A stretch of 61,481 bases of DNA, taken from the NCBI GenBank assembly GCA_021811105.1, contig JAJZPM010000016.1, positions 1-61,481 on the forward strand, given 5' to 3'. Positions 47,317-55,994 of the stretch are shown one piece after another. Position 1 is the first letter of the stretch; every line of letters starts with the position of its first letter. The stretch comes from Nitrospirota bacterium (GTDB lineage: Bacteria > Nitrospirota > Thermodesulfovibrionia > Thermodesulfovibrionales > UBA6898). The notes beneath the pieces were generated by a model, which saw nothing but the letters and a program-made list of their open reading frames with translations, searched no databases and was not told the DNA's origin. Made by a program: the position numbers and the translations under genes.

Positions 47317-48371
47317 GTATGCCTCTGAAGAGAAAAAAGACGAGGACCATTTACGTCGGCGGTGTTGCCATCGGAGGCTGCAGCCCGATATCCGTCCAGT
47401 CAATGACGAAGACCGATTCCCGGAACGCGAAGGCGACGGCAAGACAGATCAGGACGCTCGAAAAGGCGGGCTGCGAGATCATAAGGATCGCTGTACCCGA
47501 CATGGATGCGGCGGAGACGCTCGGGAAGATCAAACGGTCCGTATCGATCCCGATTATCGCCGATATCCACTTCGACTGGAAACTGGCGCTCGAGGCTGTC
47601 CGGCAGGGGATCGACGGGCTGAGGATCAATCCGGGCAACATCGGCGCAAGGTGGAAGGTGGAAGAGGTCGTCACGGCGGCGCGTGACAGGCACATACCGA
47701 TCAGGATCGGAGTCAACGCCGGATCGCTCTCCAAAAAACTCCTCGCAAAATATCACCACCCTTCCCCCGAGGCGCTTGTCGAAAGCGCGGCGGAGCACAT
47801 CGGAATTCTCGAGTCCTTGCAGTTCAGGGACATCAAGGTTTCGCTGAAGGCATCGAATGTGCCGACCACGGTAGATGCATACCGTCTCTTTTCAAAAAAA
47901 TTCAGGTACCCGCTCCACATCGGGATATCTGAGGCCGGCCCTTCCTTTACCGGCATGATAAAGAGCTCAGTCGGCCTAGGTATCCTTCTTGCGGAAGGCA
48001 TCGGCGATACCGTCCGTGTCTCTCTTTCGGCGGAACCGGCTGAGGAAGTGAGGGTCGCCTTCGAGATACTGAAATCATTAGGACTGAGGGAAAAGGGGGC
48101 GAACATCGTTTCCTGCCCTACTTGCGGAAGGTGCGAGATCGACATTCGCGGCCTCGCGGCGAAGGTGGAAAACCTACTGAAAGATGTCCATAAGCCCATA
48201 ACAGTTGCGGTGATGGGCTGTATCGTGAACGGCCCGGGCGAGGCGAGGGAGGCGGATGTCGGCATCGCCGGAGGAAAAGGGACCGGCCTTCTCTTCAAGA
48301 AGGGGAAGATCGTCCGGAGGCTTAAAGAGAGCGAACTGCTCGATGCGCTGAAGAAGGAGATAGGGGAGTAA
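47313..48371 (+). CDS. ispG: 4-hydroxy-3-methylbut-2-en-1-yl diphosphate synthase IspG
   Basis: 352 residues. The penultimate enzyme of the MEP isoprenoid pathway. The [4Fe-4S] ligands lie in SCPTCGRCEID and MGCIVNGPGEA, and SMTKTD, ADIHFD and INPGNIG are family signatures. The ATG overlaps the mltG stop, so the two are co-transcribed. Confidence 0.97.
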   Translation: MSMPLKRKKTRTIYVGGVAIGGCSPISVQSMTKTDSRNAKATARQIRTLEKAGCEIIRIAVPDMDAAETLGKIKRSVSIPIIADIHFDWKLALEAVRQGIDGLRINPGNIGARWKVEEVVTAARDRHIPIRIGVNAGSLSKKLLAKYHHPSPEALVESAAEHIGILESLQFRDIKVSLKASNVPTTVDAYRLFSKKFRYPLHIGISEAGPSFTGMIKSSVGLGILLAEGIGDTVRVSLSAEPAEEVRVAFEILKSLGLREKGANIVSCPTCGRCEIDIRGLAAKVENLLKDVHKPITVAVMGCIVNGPGEAREADVGIAGGKGTGLLFKKGKIVRRLKESELLDALKKEIGE

Positions 48372-48563
48372 CTCGAATCACTTTTTTCTTATTCCTCACC
48401 TGGATAATTTTAGCTGCGGCCTCAATTATTCCGTTTGGAAGCAAGACCACTCATGGCCGGTTGCACACGAAAGTATAACTTCCTGTAATCTTGCGTTGAT
48501 CATTTCTTTCAATACATGTATAGTTCAAATAGTAATTAAGTATACGTCTCCAAGGATGCTGGG

Positions 48564-49079
48564 ATGAAAAGGGTAAATGCGTTACTCATTTTATTTCTTT
48601 GTGCGTCACCTTTTCTTGTCTCATGTGGAGATAGCGGAAACGATGGCACTAAGAGCAGTGGACTAGTAACAAGCACGGGGCAATATGGGTCGTTGCAGGT
48701 TACCTTGACTACGCTACCTGTCAATCGTCTTGGTGATACGGTTCCAATAACATTTTCCATCAAGAATATCGGGGGTAGAAGTGTTTTTATAGAATATGGC
48801 CTGCTAGAGGCAGACGCCCAAGTTAAACAGGGCGATACTATTATATGGCAGTGGTCGTTTGGTAAAGTGTATCCTGCCATTAGCTTTGGAGGGTCAATGT
48901 TACCTGGCGATTCAAGAACATTTTCTCTTGATTGGAATCAGAAGGACAACGAGGGTAATCAGGTACCAGGCGGGAGTTACACGATCATAGCATGGTTTGA
49001 CTCACTAAGCGTGGATGGCGTCAAAGTTACACCGCAAACTGACCTTGCCGCTCAGCCGCTAACAATTGTTCTCCAGTGA
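48564..49079 (+). CDS. Lipoprotein with BsuPI-like proteinase-inhibitor domain
   Basis: 171 residues. Lipoprotein signal ending LVSC-GDSG. The mature part (LQVTLTTLP, ITFSIKNIGGRSV, WQWSFGKVYPAI, PGGSYTIIAWFDS) has the strand pattern of the BsuPI intracellular-proteinase-inhibitor-like fold, common in exported proteins of unknown function. It is A+T-richer than its neighbours, with 190 bp of featureless sequence before it. Confidence 0.65.
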   Translation: MKRVNALLILFLCASPFLVSCGDSGNDGTKSSGLVTSTGQYGSLQVTLTTLPVNRLGDTVPITFSIKNIGGRSVFIEYGLLEADAQVKQGDTIIWQWSFGKVYPAISFGGSMLPGDSRTFSLDWNQKDNEGNQVPGGSYTIIAWFDSLSVDGVKVTPQTDLAAQPLTIVLQ

Positions 49080-49425
49080 GAGTACCGAACCTTCAGCTAA
49101 CAAAGCGACCACAACAGAATCGCTTCATTTACCACGGTTTTAGGGGTACGTGCGCGTCTCCTCTCGTAAATGTGGAGGTGCTGCTACTTTCGATACCTGC
49201 GGATAAGTCGGTGTTATCGATATTGGACATTATGAGGAGGCAGTGTTTATTTCCCGATGCAACAGGCGACTTGGCCATAATCGGTCACTGTCCTTCACAT
49301 CAAGTATTGTCGATTGCTACCTTCCGTTTGATCTGGCTACCTGACCTGCGACTGCCAATACGGGCAATTTGCGCTGTTTCCTCCCCTTTCATTCCGTGAT
49401 AAGATGGTCGTAAGAGGTGATCAAG
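49080..49425. other. Gene-free gap before the Usp gene
   Basis: A 107-codon plus-strand ORF (49076-49399) crosses the gap but has irregular composition and no recognisable domain. I see no terminator, RNA gene or repeat. A promoter for the Usp gene is likely near the right end but was not defined. Confidence 0.3.
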
Positions 49426-50328
49426 ATGAAGGTACTGCTTGCGACAGACGGATCGGAATATTCGGAAGGGGCGGCGAGATTTCTTACCCGTTTCAACTTT
49501 TCCAAAAAAGACGAGATCGTCGTCTTGCATGTGATCAGCGAAATTCCGTACGAAGACGACTACAGCGCTCAAGTCAAGCGGGCAATCAAGAGAGTCGCCC
49601 CGAAGATCCTGCATGCCTCAGCCCAAATACTGAGGCCTCTCAACGCAAACGTCGTTACGATCGAAGAAGAAGGCTACCCGGACACAACGATTATAGAAAA
49701 GGCTGGCGACTACGGCGCGGACCTGATCGTGATGGGGGCAAGGGGGGTAAAAGGGGTCCAGATATTGTTTCTCGGCAGCGCGACAAGGGCGGTTGCAATC
49801 AATTCCACGATACCGGTCCTCGTATTTAAGCGCCCTTCGTGGAAGGAATCAGGCAATCTGAAGGTCATCTTTGCCACAGACGGGTCCCCGACCGCCGATG
49901 CCGCAGGACAATTTCTTGCTTCGTTGCCTCTGCCGGCCGAAACAGAGGTCATGGTACTGCACACCGCGTTTTCCTTCGTACCGGACATCCCTGAAAAATA
50001 CATGAAGGAAGTACGCGAAGAGCTCACGGCAAAACCGTCCACCTACAAAAAGTCGGAGCGGATCTTTGAACAGGCTCGAACGTCTCTGGGCGGCAGCTTC
50101 AGTAAGATCGATTACCTGCTCAGGACAGGCGACCCCTCGCGTGAAATATTGAGCATGGAGAAAACGCTTCAGGCCGACATGATCGCCGTAGGGTGCAGGG
50201 GGTTAAGGGGAATGAGGGGCATGATGGGGAGCGTCTCCAGAAGGATATTGGGCAACTCCGAATCCTCTGTCCTGATCGGGAAACCCTGCGCAAAGGCAGA
50301 TGTGCCGCGAGAATCGGGTATCAGCTGA
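49426..50328 (+). CDS. Tandem universal stress protein (two Usp domains)
   Basis: 300 residues. Two UspA folds: residues 1-140 (MKVLLATDGSEYSEGAARFL, VMGARGVKGVQILFLGSATRAVAINS) and 145-290 (KVIFATDGSPTADAAGQFL, VGCRGLRGMRGMMGSVSRRILGNSESSVL). Both end with the G-x(n)-GS-hydrophobic ATP-binding pattern. The start ATG follows GAGGTGATC; an upstream in-frame GTG is less likely. It is convergent with the OsmC gene, overlapping it by 8 bp. Confidence 0.93.
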   Translation: MKVLLATDGSEYSEGAARFLTRFNFSKKDEIVVLHVISEIPYEDDYSAQVKRAIKRVAPKILHASAQILRPLNANVVTIEEEGYPDTTIIEKAGDYGADLIVMGARGVKGVQILFLGSATRAVAINSTIPVLVFKRPSWKESGNLKVIFATDGSPTADAAGQFLASLPLPAETEVMVLHTAFSFVPDIPEKYMKEVREELTAKPSTYKKSERIFEQARTSLGGSFSKIDYLLRTGDPSREILSMEKTLQADMIAVGCRGLRGMRGMMGSVSRRILGNSESSVLIGKPCAKADVPRESGIS

Positions 50329-50749
50329 GCAATGTCGCCTTTAATCTGATTTCTGTTCCGGCCAGAGCCACCGATACCGGACAATCCTTCTTCGTCGTCT
50401 CGGCGAGTTCCTGAAATTTCTTTTCGTCTATCCCTGAGACCTTAGCCTGCGTATCGAGTTCGATCACGGTTATCTTGAACCCTTCTCCAACCTTGTCGAT
50501 ATGCACGTTCGCATCGGTGTGAATGCGTTCGGGGCTGAATCCGGCCTTTTCGAGGAAAAGCGAAAACGCCATGGAGAAACATCCGGCATGGGCAGCGCCT
50601 ATGAGTTCCTCGGGGTTCGTTCCGGCTCCGGATTCAAAACGGGATGCAAATGAGTAAGGCCCCTCAAAGGACCCGCTTCCCGTCTTTATCGTCCCCTTCC
50701 CTTTCGCCAAATTGCCTTCCCAAATCGCTTCTGCTTTCCTTACCGGCAT
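50321..50749 (-). CDS. OsmC/Ohr-family peroxiredoxin
   Basis: 142 residues. The two redox cysteines lie in AAHAGCFSMAFS and TKKDCPVSVAL, and GAGTNPEELIGAAHAGCF is the OsmC-type signature. Reduces organic hydroperoxides. AGGTGG precedes the ATG. Oxidative-stress context fits the neighbouring Usp gene. Confidence 0.92.
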   Translation of the reverse strand: MPVRKAEAIWEGNLAKGKGTIKTGSGSFEGPYSFASRFESGAGTNPEELIGAAHAGCFSMAFSLFLEKAGFSPERIHTDANVHIDKVGEGFKITVIELDTQAKVSGIDEKKFQELAETTKKDCPVSVALAGTEIRLKATLLS

Positions 50750-50826
50750 ACTCCACCTCCTGAACCTTCAGTTTATTGTTTTATCAAGTTCTCCCTAACG
50801 TTACGTACCCACTACAAAGCAGGAGT

Positions 50827-50978
50827 GGCGAACGTGCTGAAAAAGGTCCATAATCTGAGGCACAGCGCAGTCCATGATATTTCTCAATCCCCGCCTAGAA
50901 GTAACTCAGTGCCAGGCCGGTTTACGTGAATCATTTTAAACATTCGCCGAATTTATGGACTTTTTCAGCATGCTCGCC
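50827..50978. repeat. MITE-like element, copy 1
   Basis: A non-coding 152-bp segment bounded by near-perfect 26-27-bp inverted repeats (left GGCGAACGTGCTGAAAAAGG..., right the complement with three differences and one gap). An internal GTTTACGTGAAT is shared with copy 2. No transposase in the window. Confidence 0.7.
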
Positions 50979-51000
50979 TTGCCCTTATGTAACAGCAACG

Positions 51001-51390
51001 TCATCTCAAGTTATCTATTACCTTCTTGAGCTTTTCCCTCACCTGTCCGGCAACATCCCCAAGCCTCGGATTTTCGACCGCCCGCATAGAGGCGACAGGA
51101 TCAACGGCTGCCACCTCGATCTGCCCGGTTGCAAGCTCCTGGACGATCACGTTACAGGGCAGCATCGTACCGATTTTGTCTTCGATCTCAAGAGCCCTGT
51201 GTGCAAATGAGGGGTTGCAGGCGCCGAGGATCTTGTAGTTCCTGAAATCGGCGCCGAGTTTTTCCTTCATTGTCTTTTTCACATCAATCTCGCTAAGGAT
51301 ACCAAATCCTTCCCGTTTCAGCTCCTCAGCCACCCTTTTGAGTCCTTCTTCGAAAGACGTATTAAGGGTCTTACTGAAATAGTATTTCAC
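51001..51390 (-). CDS. DUF302-family protein
   Basis: 129 residues. FEEGLKRVAEELKREGFGILSEIDVKKTMKEKLG, YKILGACNPSFAHRAL and MLPCNVIVQE are the DUF302 signatures. Function unknown; members are soluble and occur beside stress or metal genes. The gene is flanked by the two MITE-like copies. No strong Shine-Dalgarno site (a GAGG stretch lies before the ATG). Confidence 0.88.
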   Translation of the reverse strand: MKYYFSKTLNTSFEEGLKRVAEELKREGFGILSEIDVKKTMKEKLGADFRNYKILGACNPSFAHRALEIEDKIGTMLPCNVIVQELATGQIEVAAVDPVASMRAVENPRLGDVAGQVREKLKKVIDNLR

Positions 51391-51442
51391 CGGAAAACCT
51401 CATTTCTTAACAACGCAGTCTGCAAAAAGTCTTATAAGAAAG

Positions 51443-51600
51443 GAGCTGGGCGCGATGAAAAACGACCATAGTCGAGGCTCCGCTAGTACCCGAAGACTTG
51501 AGACAAACCTCTGAAAGCTTACACAGAAGGTTCTGCCTGCGTTTACGTGAATAGGATAATAATCTGCCGATTCTATGGCGTTTTTCAGCACGCCTGGCTC
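51443..51600. repeat. MITE-like element, copy 2
   Basis: A non-coding segment of 158 bp bounded by about 29-bp imperfect inverted repeats (GAGC..GGCG.G.TGAAAAACG(A)CCATAG on the left, its complement on the right). It is related to copy 1 in its ends and in the internal GTTTACGTGAAT, but diverged in between. It lies just upstream of panC. Confidence 0.65.
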
Positions 51601-51741
51601 CACCTTTTTTTGCATAAAGGTAACGCTTCCTCTGTCATCATATGTACCATGAAACCGGCCTGCCGTCAACCTCATCATGTCCCTGCATCGCTTCTTTCCG
51701 GACCGGACGTTTGTGATACAATACCCGTGAAAGCACCGCAT

Positions 51742-52590
51742 ATGGAACTGATCAGAATACCGCGTATTATACAGGACACCTGCAAAAAACATCTTCAAAA
51801 GGGAAGGTCGATAGGCTTCGTGCCAACGATGGGAGCCCTTCATGAGGGCCATCTGAGTCTTATAAAGAGATCAAAAATGGAAAACGACGTGACCGCGGTC
51901 AGTATCTTCGTAAATCCTACTCAGTTCGGTCCTGCGGAGGACCTCGACAGATATCCCCGCGATATCGAAGGCGACTCAAAAAAAATAAGGGAACTTGAGG
52001 CCGATGTCCTGTTCCTGCCCGATGACCGCATGATGTATCCCACCGGCTTCTCGACGTTCGTAGACGTCGAGAAGATCTCCGGAAAGCTCTGCGGGGAATT
52101 CAGGCCGGACCATTTTAAAGGGGTCTCGACCGTCGTCTCGAAACTGTTGAACATCGTGCGCCCCACAAGGGCATATTTCGGCCAGAAGGACTTCCAGCAG
52201 AGCGTAGTGATTAAGAGGCTCGTAAAAGACCTGAACTTCGACACCGAGGTCGTCGTCTGTCCGACGATAAGGGAGCACGACGGTCTCGCAATGAGTTCGA
52301 GGAACGCCTACCTGAACCCTGAACAGCGCCATGCAGCCACTGCCCTGTTCCGGTGCCTCACCGAGGCGTCGCAGGCGATACTGTCCGGCAAGCACTCTCC
52401 TGCTAAAGTCAGGGAAATGATGCATGCCGTGCTTTCAGGGGAACCGCTGATAACCGCGATAGAGTATGCTGGTGTCTATGATCCTGAAACGCTGGATGCA
52501 GTCGCTGAGATAAAAGGCGAAGTACTGCTCGCGGTCGCGGTCAGACTCGGCAATACCAGACTGATCGACAATATGCTGGTGAATACATAG
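51742..52590 (+). CDS. panC: Pantothenate synthetase
   Basis: 282 residues. Joins pantoate and beta-alanine with ATP to make pantothenate for coenzyme A. FVPTMGALHEGHLSLI contains the HxGH motif, and FGQKDFQQSVVIKRLV, LAMSSRNAYL and EYAGVYDPETL are family signatures. I chose MELIRIPRII; the frame open further upstream enters MITE-like copy 2. Confidence 0.96.
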   Translation: MELIRIPRIIQDTCKKHLQKGRSIGFVPTMGALHEGHLSLIKRSKMENDVTAVSIFVNPTQFGPAEDLDRYPRDIEGDSKKIRELEADVLFLPDDRMMYPTGFSTFVDVEKISGKLCGEFRPDHFKGVSTVVSKLLNIVRPTRAYFGQKDFQQSVVIKRLVKDLNFDTEVVVCPTIREHDGLAMSSRNAYLNPEQRHAATALFRCLTEASQAILSGKHSPAKVREMMHAVLSGEPLITAIEYAGVYDPETLDAVAEIKGEVLLAVAVRLGNTRLIDNMLVNT

Positions 52591-52665
52591 CTACGAAGTC
52601 TTATAATTGAAAAGGCATTATCCTGAAAATCTCCCCTCGCCCCTGCCTACTGGCAGGCAGGCCTT

Positions 52666-52701
52666 TTTGCCAAATCCCGAAAGCTTTCGGGATTTGGCAA
52701 A
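52666..52701. terminator. 36-bp perfect palindrome, likely two-way terminator
   Basis: TTTGCCAAATCCCGAAAG followed by its exact reverse complement. It lies between panC and the convergent corrinoid-activation-type gene and has T-rich sequence on one side and A-rich on the other. Outer parts (AAATCTCCCCTCG... / ...GGTCAGGAGGGATTTT) are also roughly inverted, so it may instead be a dispersed intergenic repeat unit. Confidence 0.65.
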
Positions 52702-52755
52702 GGGAGGTCAGGAGGGATTTTGTTGATCAAAGTCCGCATTATTTGGAGGCTGTCG

Positions 52756-54621
52756 TTATTTCTTATATATACCCTTCACGGTCGGGAAGAGGCCGATATC
52801 GGTGTGGGGCAGGAAAAGGGCAGACATATATTCGTCCATGAACCCCCTCGATACCGAGAGTTCCATGTAGGTCATCTTTGAGGCGATCTCCTCCGCCTCC
52901 CTTCGCATCTGTCCGGACAACAGGCAGAGATAAGCCCCTGCGATGGAAGTGTTGCCTATGAAGGCAAACTTCTCCTTGGGGAGGTCGGGCAGCATGCCGA
53001 TCATGATCGCCTTGTCCACATTGAGATAATTGCCGAAGCCGCCGGCGATATAAATGCGTTCTACGATATCCAGCGAAAGTCCGACTTCCTTCAGTAAGAC
53101 TGATACGCCCGCGTAGAGGGCCGCCTTCGCGCGGACCACATTCTCAATGTCCACCTCGGTAAGGACGATGTCCTTCCGCTCTCCGCGGTAGAGGACGAAT
53201 TCCGGCCCTTCCTCGCCGGTCCTGATCCTGTCGGTGCCGAGGTCTCTCCTCAGTTTGCCCTTCTGGTCTATCGCGCCGGAGAAAAAGAGTTCCGAGATGG
53301 CGTCTATCATGCCTGAGCCGCATATTCCTGAGGGAGTGGTGTTTCCGACCACGCCGAGCGACGGCTCAAAACTCGATGGGTCGATCTTTACCGACTCGAC
53401 CGCCCCCTCCGTCGCCCGCATGCCGTGCCGTATGCCGCTGCCTTCGAAACACGGCCCCATCGAACACGCAGCGGTCATCATCCAGTCATTGTTGCCTACC
53501 GCGATCTCGCCGTTCGTCCCGATGTCCATGAAGAGAGCGACCTCAGGGTTCTTGTACATCTTCGAGGCGAGGACTCCCGCCACGATATCCCCTCCGACAT
53601 AACTCCCCACGTTCGACATCGTATACACCGGAGCCTGAGAATTTATCTTCAGCCCGGCGGTGCCCGCCCTCCAGACCGGATAGTTGTTGACAGTCGGGAT
53701 ATAGGGCTCTTCCCTGATGGAAGCCGGATCGAGCCCCCAGAAGAGTTGCGTCATCGTCGTGTTCCCCGAAATAACCGCAGAATCGATGTCTTCGACATCG
53801 ATCCCGTTTTTTTCTATGATCGGCGCCAAAAGGTCGTTCACGTCGTTCACGATCGCGTTTCTCAGGTCCTGAAGTCCCGCTCCCTCCGTCGCATAGACGA
53901 TCCTCGTGATCACGTCATCGCCGTACCGCATCTGCGAATTATAGGTCATTCCGGCGTCGACCAAAGTACCGTCCGCACAATTCACCACATATACAACGAC
54001 CGTTGTCGTCCCGATATCGACCGCAACCCCGTAATGGTGCGTCTTGCATACGGCAGAAAGCCCTATCGCTTCGTGCTTTTCAGTATAGGAAAGACAGACA
54101 TCCCACGCCGCGTCCCTGAGGGCCTTCGGCATGGCAAGGATGAATGCATGGGAGAAAACCATATCATGGATACCTTTTTCGCCGAGCGCCCTTTTGAGCC
54201 TTTCGAGATCACCCGTATTGTCCTGGATCGACGGGGGCGCGAGGTTGAGGACGATTCTCCCTACAGCAGGGGTAAGCGCCGAATCGATCGAACGCAGATA
54301 CTCCAGCAGGTCCTTCGTCTTCGAAAGCGCGATCTTGTCCCCTATGATGAGTTTCGATTCCTCGGGGATCTCGATGAGAACGTCGCCTTCCGGTATGGTC
54401 TTGCAGGCGAGCGCGAATTTCTCTTCGATCTCTTTTTTCAGGAGCTTACCCGTTGATTCGATCCGGGCACTACCTTCGATGAGCTTTACGCGGCACTTCC
54501 CGCATACCCCCTTACCCCCGCACGAAGAGACAAGATATACTCCATTGTCCTTCAAGGTTTTATAAATGCTTTTGCCGGCTTCAGCCGCTATCGTTTTTCC
54601 GTTCAATATCCTGATTTCCAT
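52756..54621 (-). CDS. ASKHA/[2Fe-2S] protein, corrinoid-activation (RamA/AcsV-like) type
   Basis: About 621 residues from MEIRILNG; the longer frame upstream is not family-like. The N-terminal plant-type [2Fe-2S] domain has cysteines in SSCGGKGVCGKC plus the later LACK. A middle domain follows, then a C-terminal DUF4445-type ASKHA ATPase (VAVDIGTTTVVVYVV, ISGNTTMTQLFWG, MDIGTNGEIAVG, IYIAGGFGNYL). Such proteins reductively reactivate Co(II) corrinoid proteins, as in the Wood-Ljungdahl pathway or methyltransferase systems. No corrinoid protein or methyltransferase gene is in the window, so its partner lies elsewhere. Confidence 0.85.
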   Translation of the reverse strand: MEIRILNGKTIAAEAGKSIYKTLKDNGVYLVSSCGGKGVCGKCRVKLIEGSARIESTGKLLKKEIEEKFALACKTIPEGDVLIEIPEESKLIIGDKIALSKTKDLLEYLRSIDSALTPAVGRIVLNLAPPSIQDNTGDLERLKRALGEKGIHDMVFSHAFILAMPKALRDAAWDVCLSYTEKHEAIGLSAVCKTHHYGVAVDIGTTTVVVYVVNCADGTLVDAGMTYNSQMRYGDDVITRIVYATEGAGLQDLRNAIVNDVNDLLAPIIEKNGIDVEDIDSAVISGNTTMTQLFWGLDPASIREEPYIPTVNNYPVWRAGTAGLKINSQAPVYTMSNVGSYVGGDIVAGVLASKMYKNPEVALFMDIGTNGEIAVGNNDWMMTAACSMGPCFEGSGIRHGMRATEGAVESVKIDPSSFEPSLGVVGNTTPSGICGSGMIDAISELFFSGAIDQKGKLRRDLGTDRIRTGEEGPEFVLYRGERKDIVLTEVDIENVVRAKAALYAGVSVLLKEVGLSLDIVERIYIAGGFGNYLNVDKAIMIGMLPDLPKEKFAFIGNTSIAGAYLCLLSGQMRREAEEIASKMTYMELSVSRGFMDEYMSALFLPHTDIGLFPTVKGIYKK

Positions 54622-54806
54622 GGTTTTACATTTTATGGGTAATAAGAGGTGAAAATCAATGGATACGAGCAGCGGCGGATTCGCCGAGGAGAACTGCAAG
54701 TCATTTTTTCGCGTCCCTCTCCGGTTTTGTAAAAATTTGTTTGCAACTATATGTCAAGCTACGCCTAAACTGTTGACGCCATTCAAAAACAGCGATATCT
54801 TATGGT

Positions 54807-55082
54807 ATGAACTTATCCCGCCGGCCAAAAACAGGAAAGGAAATAGTTTTTGCGGGCAGGCATAAACTGGCCGCTGCCATAGCAGCGGCATTACCATGTG
54901 CGGCATCGGCGGCGTATGCCCACGGGGGGCGTCCCGGACACATCGATGAGGGGCCCGGCCCCGGGACATGGATAACCATAATTATGGTGGTTTCCTGGAT
55001 CGTTATCGCTCTGGGGGTCGTTTTTTTTGTCCGCAGATTGATATCAGGGGGTTCCAAAAAGCAGGGTAGCGGCGACAAATAG
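54807..55082 (+). CDS. Small membrane protein at the head of the copper cluster
   Basis: 91 residues. Signal-like segment KLAAAIAAALPCAASAAYAHGG, a Gly/Pro/His-containing loop, then one transmembrane helix (TWITIIMVVSWIVIALGVVFFV) and a basic tail. A periplasmic N-terminus with HGG residues after the signal is often seen in metal-handling clusters. No family recognised. Confidence 0.55.
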   Translation: MNLSRRPKTGKEIVFAGRHKLAAAIAAALPCAASAAYAHGGRPGHIDEGPGPGTWITIIMVVSWIVIALGVVFFVRRLISGGSKKQGSGDK

Positions 55083-55263
55083 CGCCAAGCCCCTGATGAA
55101 GGGCAGAAACCAGGAAATCGAGAGGACTCTTTCCCTTGACAAGGCGACCGGGCTGAAGCTCTTTATCGGAAGGGCGCGCCACATGAACGGCCCTCCCATC
55201 TCCACCTTATAATTATAATTTGATGTTGACAAATAAAAGGGCATCCCCAAAAATAACAGGCAG

Positions 55264-55545
55264 ATGAAAGCCCGAGCCCTAGTGATCCTGTTTGCATTGA
55301 CCGTCTCGATTGTTGCGCCGCTGTCCGTCGCCCCATCTCCAGCCGGCGGCGGAACATTTCTCGTTACGCTGGACGTCTGCGATGCGGCAAACCCGGCAGT
55401 ATCCGCAAACTCCACGATGCCGGGGATTCATGAAAGCCCGTGCATAATAATATCTGCAGTATTTGTCGATTTCACCCGGATTACCTCCCTTATGTTTCAT
55501 CCTCTGTTAATCGCAACACAAGAAGAACACCCTCCGAGAATTTAG
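55264..55545 (+). CDS. Small exported protein, possibly copper-cluster associated
   Basis: 93 residues. Signal peptide (MKARALVILFALTVSIVAPLS), then GGGTFLVTLDVCDAANPAVSANSTMPGIHESPC. Short exported proteins with a LDVCxAxxPAxSxNxxMPxxxExPC pattern occur, from memory, in heavy-metal operons of other anaerobes. The ribosome site is weak. Moderate to low certainty. Confidence 0.45.
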   Translation: MKARALVILFALTVSIVAPLSVAPSPAGGGTFLVTLDVCDAANPAVSANSTMPGIHESPCIIISAVFVDFTRITSLMFHPLLIATQEEHPPRI

Positions 55546-55994
55546 TCCCCTTCATTCCGAAGTCAGCGAGTTGGATTTTCTCCGACCTGGGCGGTTTTTT
55601 ATGCCTGGGCCGGCATGTACTTTATGGACTTTCTCCCCTTATACTCGACTCCGCTTCGGATTATCACCGACAGTTCCGGAGATCTTCCGGAGCGGGGTCC
55701 CCTTTTTTTAACCGAGGTCGGGGAGGGAAAAAACCAGGTTTTCATAATACGATGGTTTCGGAGCGGGCCTTTTGGCACTTGGCTAGACCTCCTTAAAGGA
55801 GGGCATTAAAAGCAGTATTCGAATCCTGATCGGGGCGGAGGCTATGCCTCCGTCCCCTTATGGGAAGTACACCTGCAGCGGATGGTCCTCTTGAGTGTGA
55901 TAGGAGGTACCTGCAGGGGAATTCGCTGGACTGGATGCAGATACAACGAAAAATAAGGGCTTTAAGCCTGATAGAAAAGGGAGAGATTCAAAGA
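55546..55994. other. Gene-free region upstream of the NosL-barrel gene
   Basis: A gap of about 450 bp. It contains a TCCGGA-GATCT-TCCGGA hairpin followed by GGGGTCCCC and seven Ts (55675-55709), a plausible terminator. It also has a long hairpin GGGGCGGAGGC-TAT-GCCTCCGTCCCC (55832-55857) in front of the next transcription unit. Open frames in it lack coding character. Confidence 0.4.

Noticed and set aside
49076-49399. 107-codon open frame after the BsuPI-like lipoprotein gene
   Set aside because: No domain, irregular composition and no good ribosome site; treated as intergenic.
53425-54456. 343-codon open frame opposite the corrinoid-activation-type gene
   Set aside because: Arg/Asp-rich shadow frame; the opposite strand has complete family motifs.
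55044-55415. 123-codon minus-strand frame in the copper cluster
   Set aside because: It overlaps the ends of two better plus-strand candidates and has no signal or domain.
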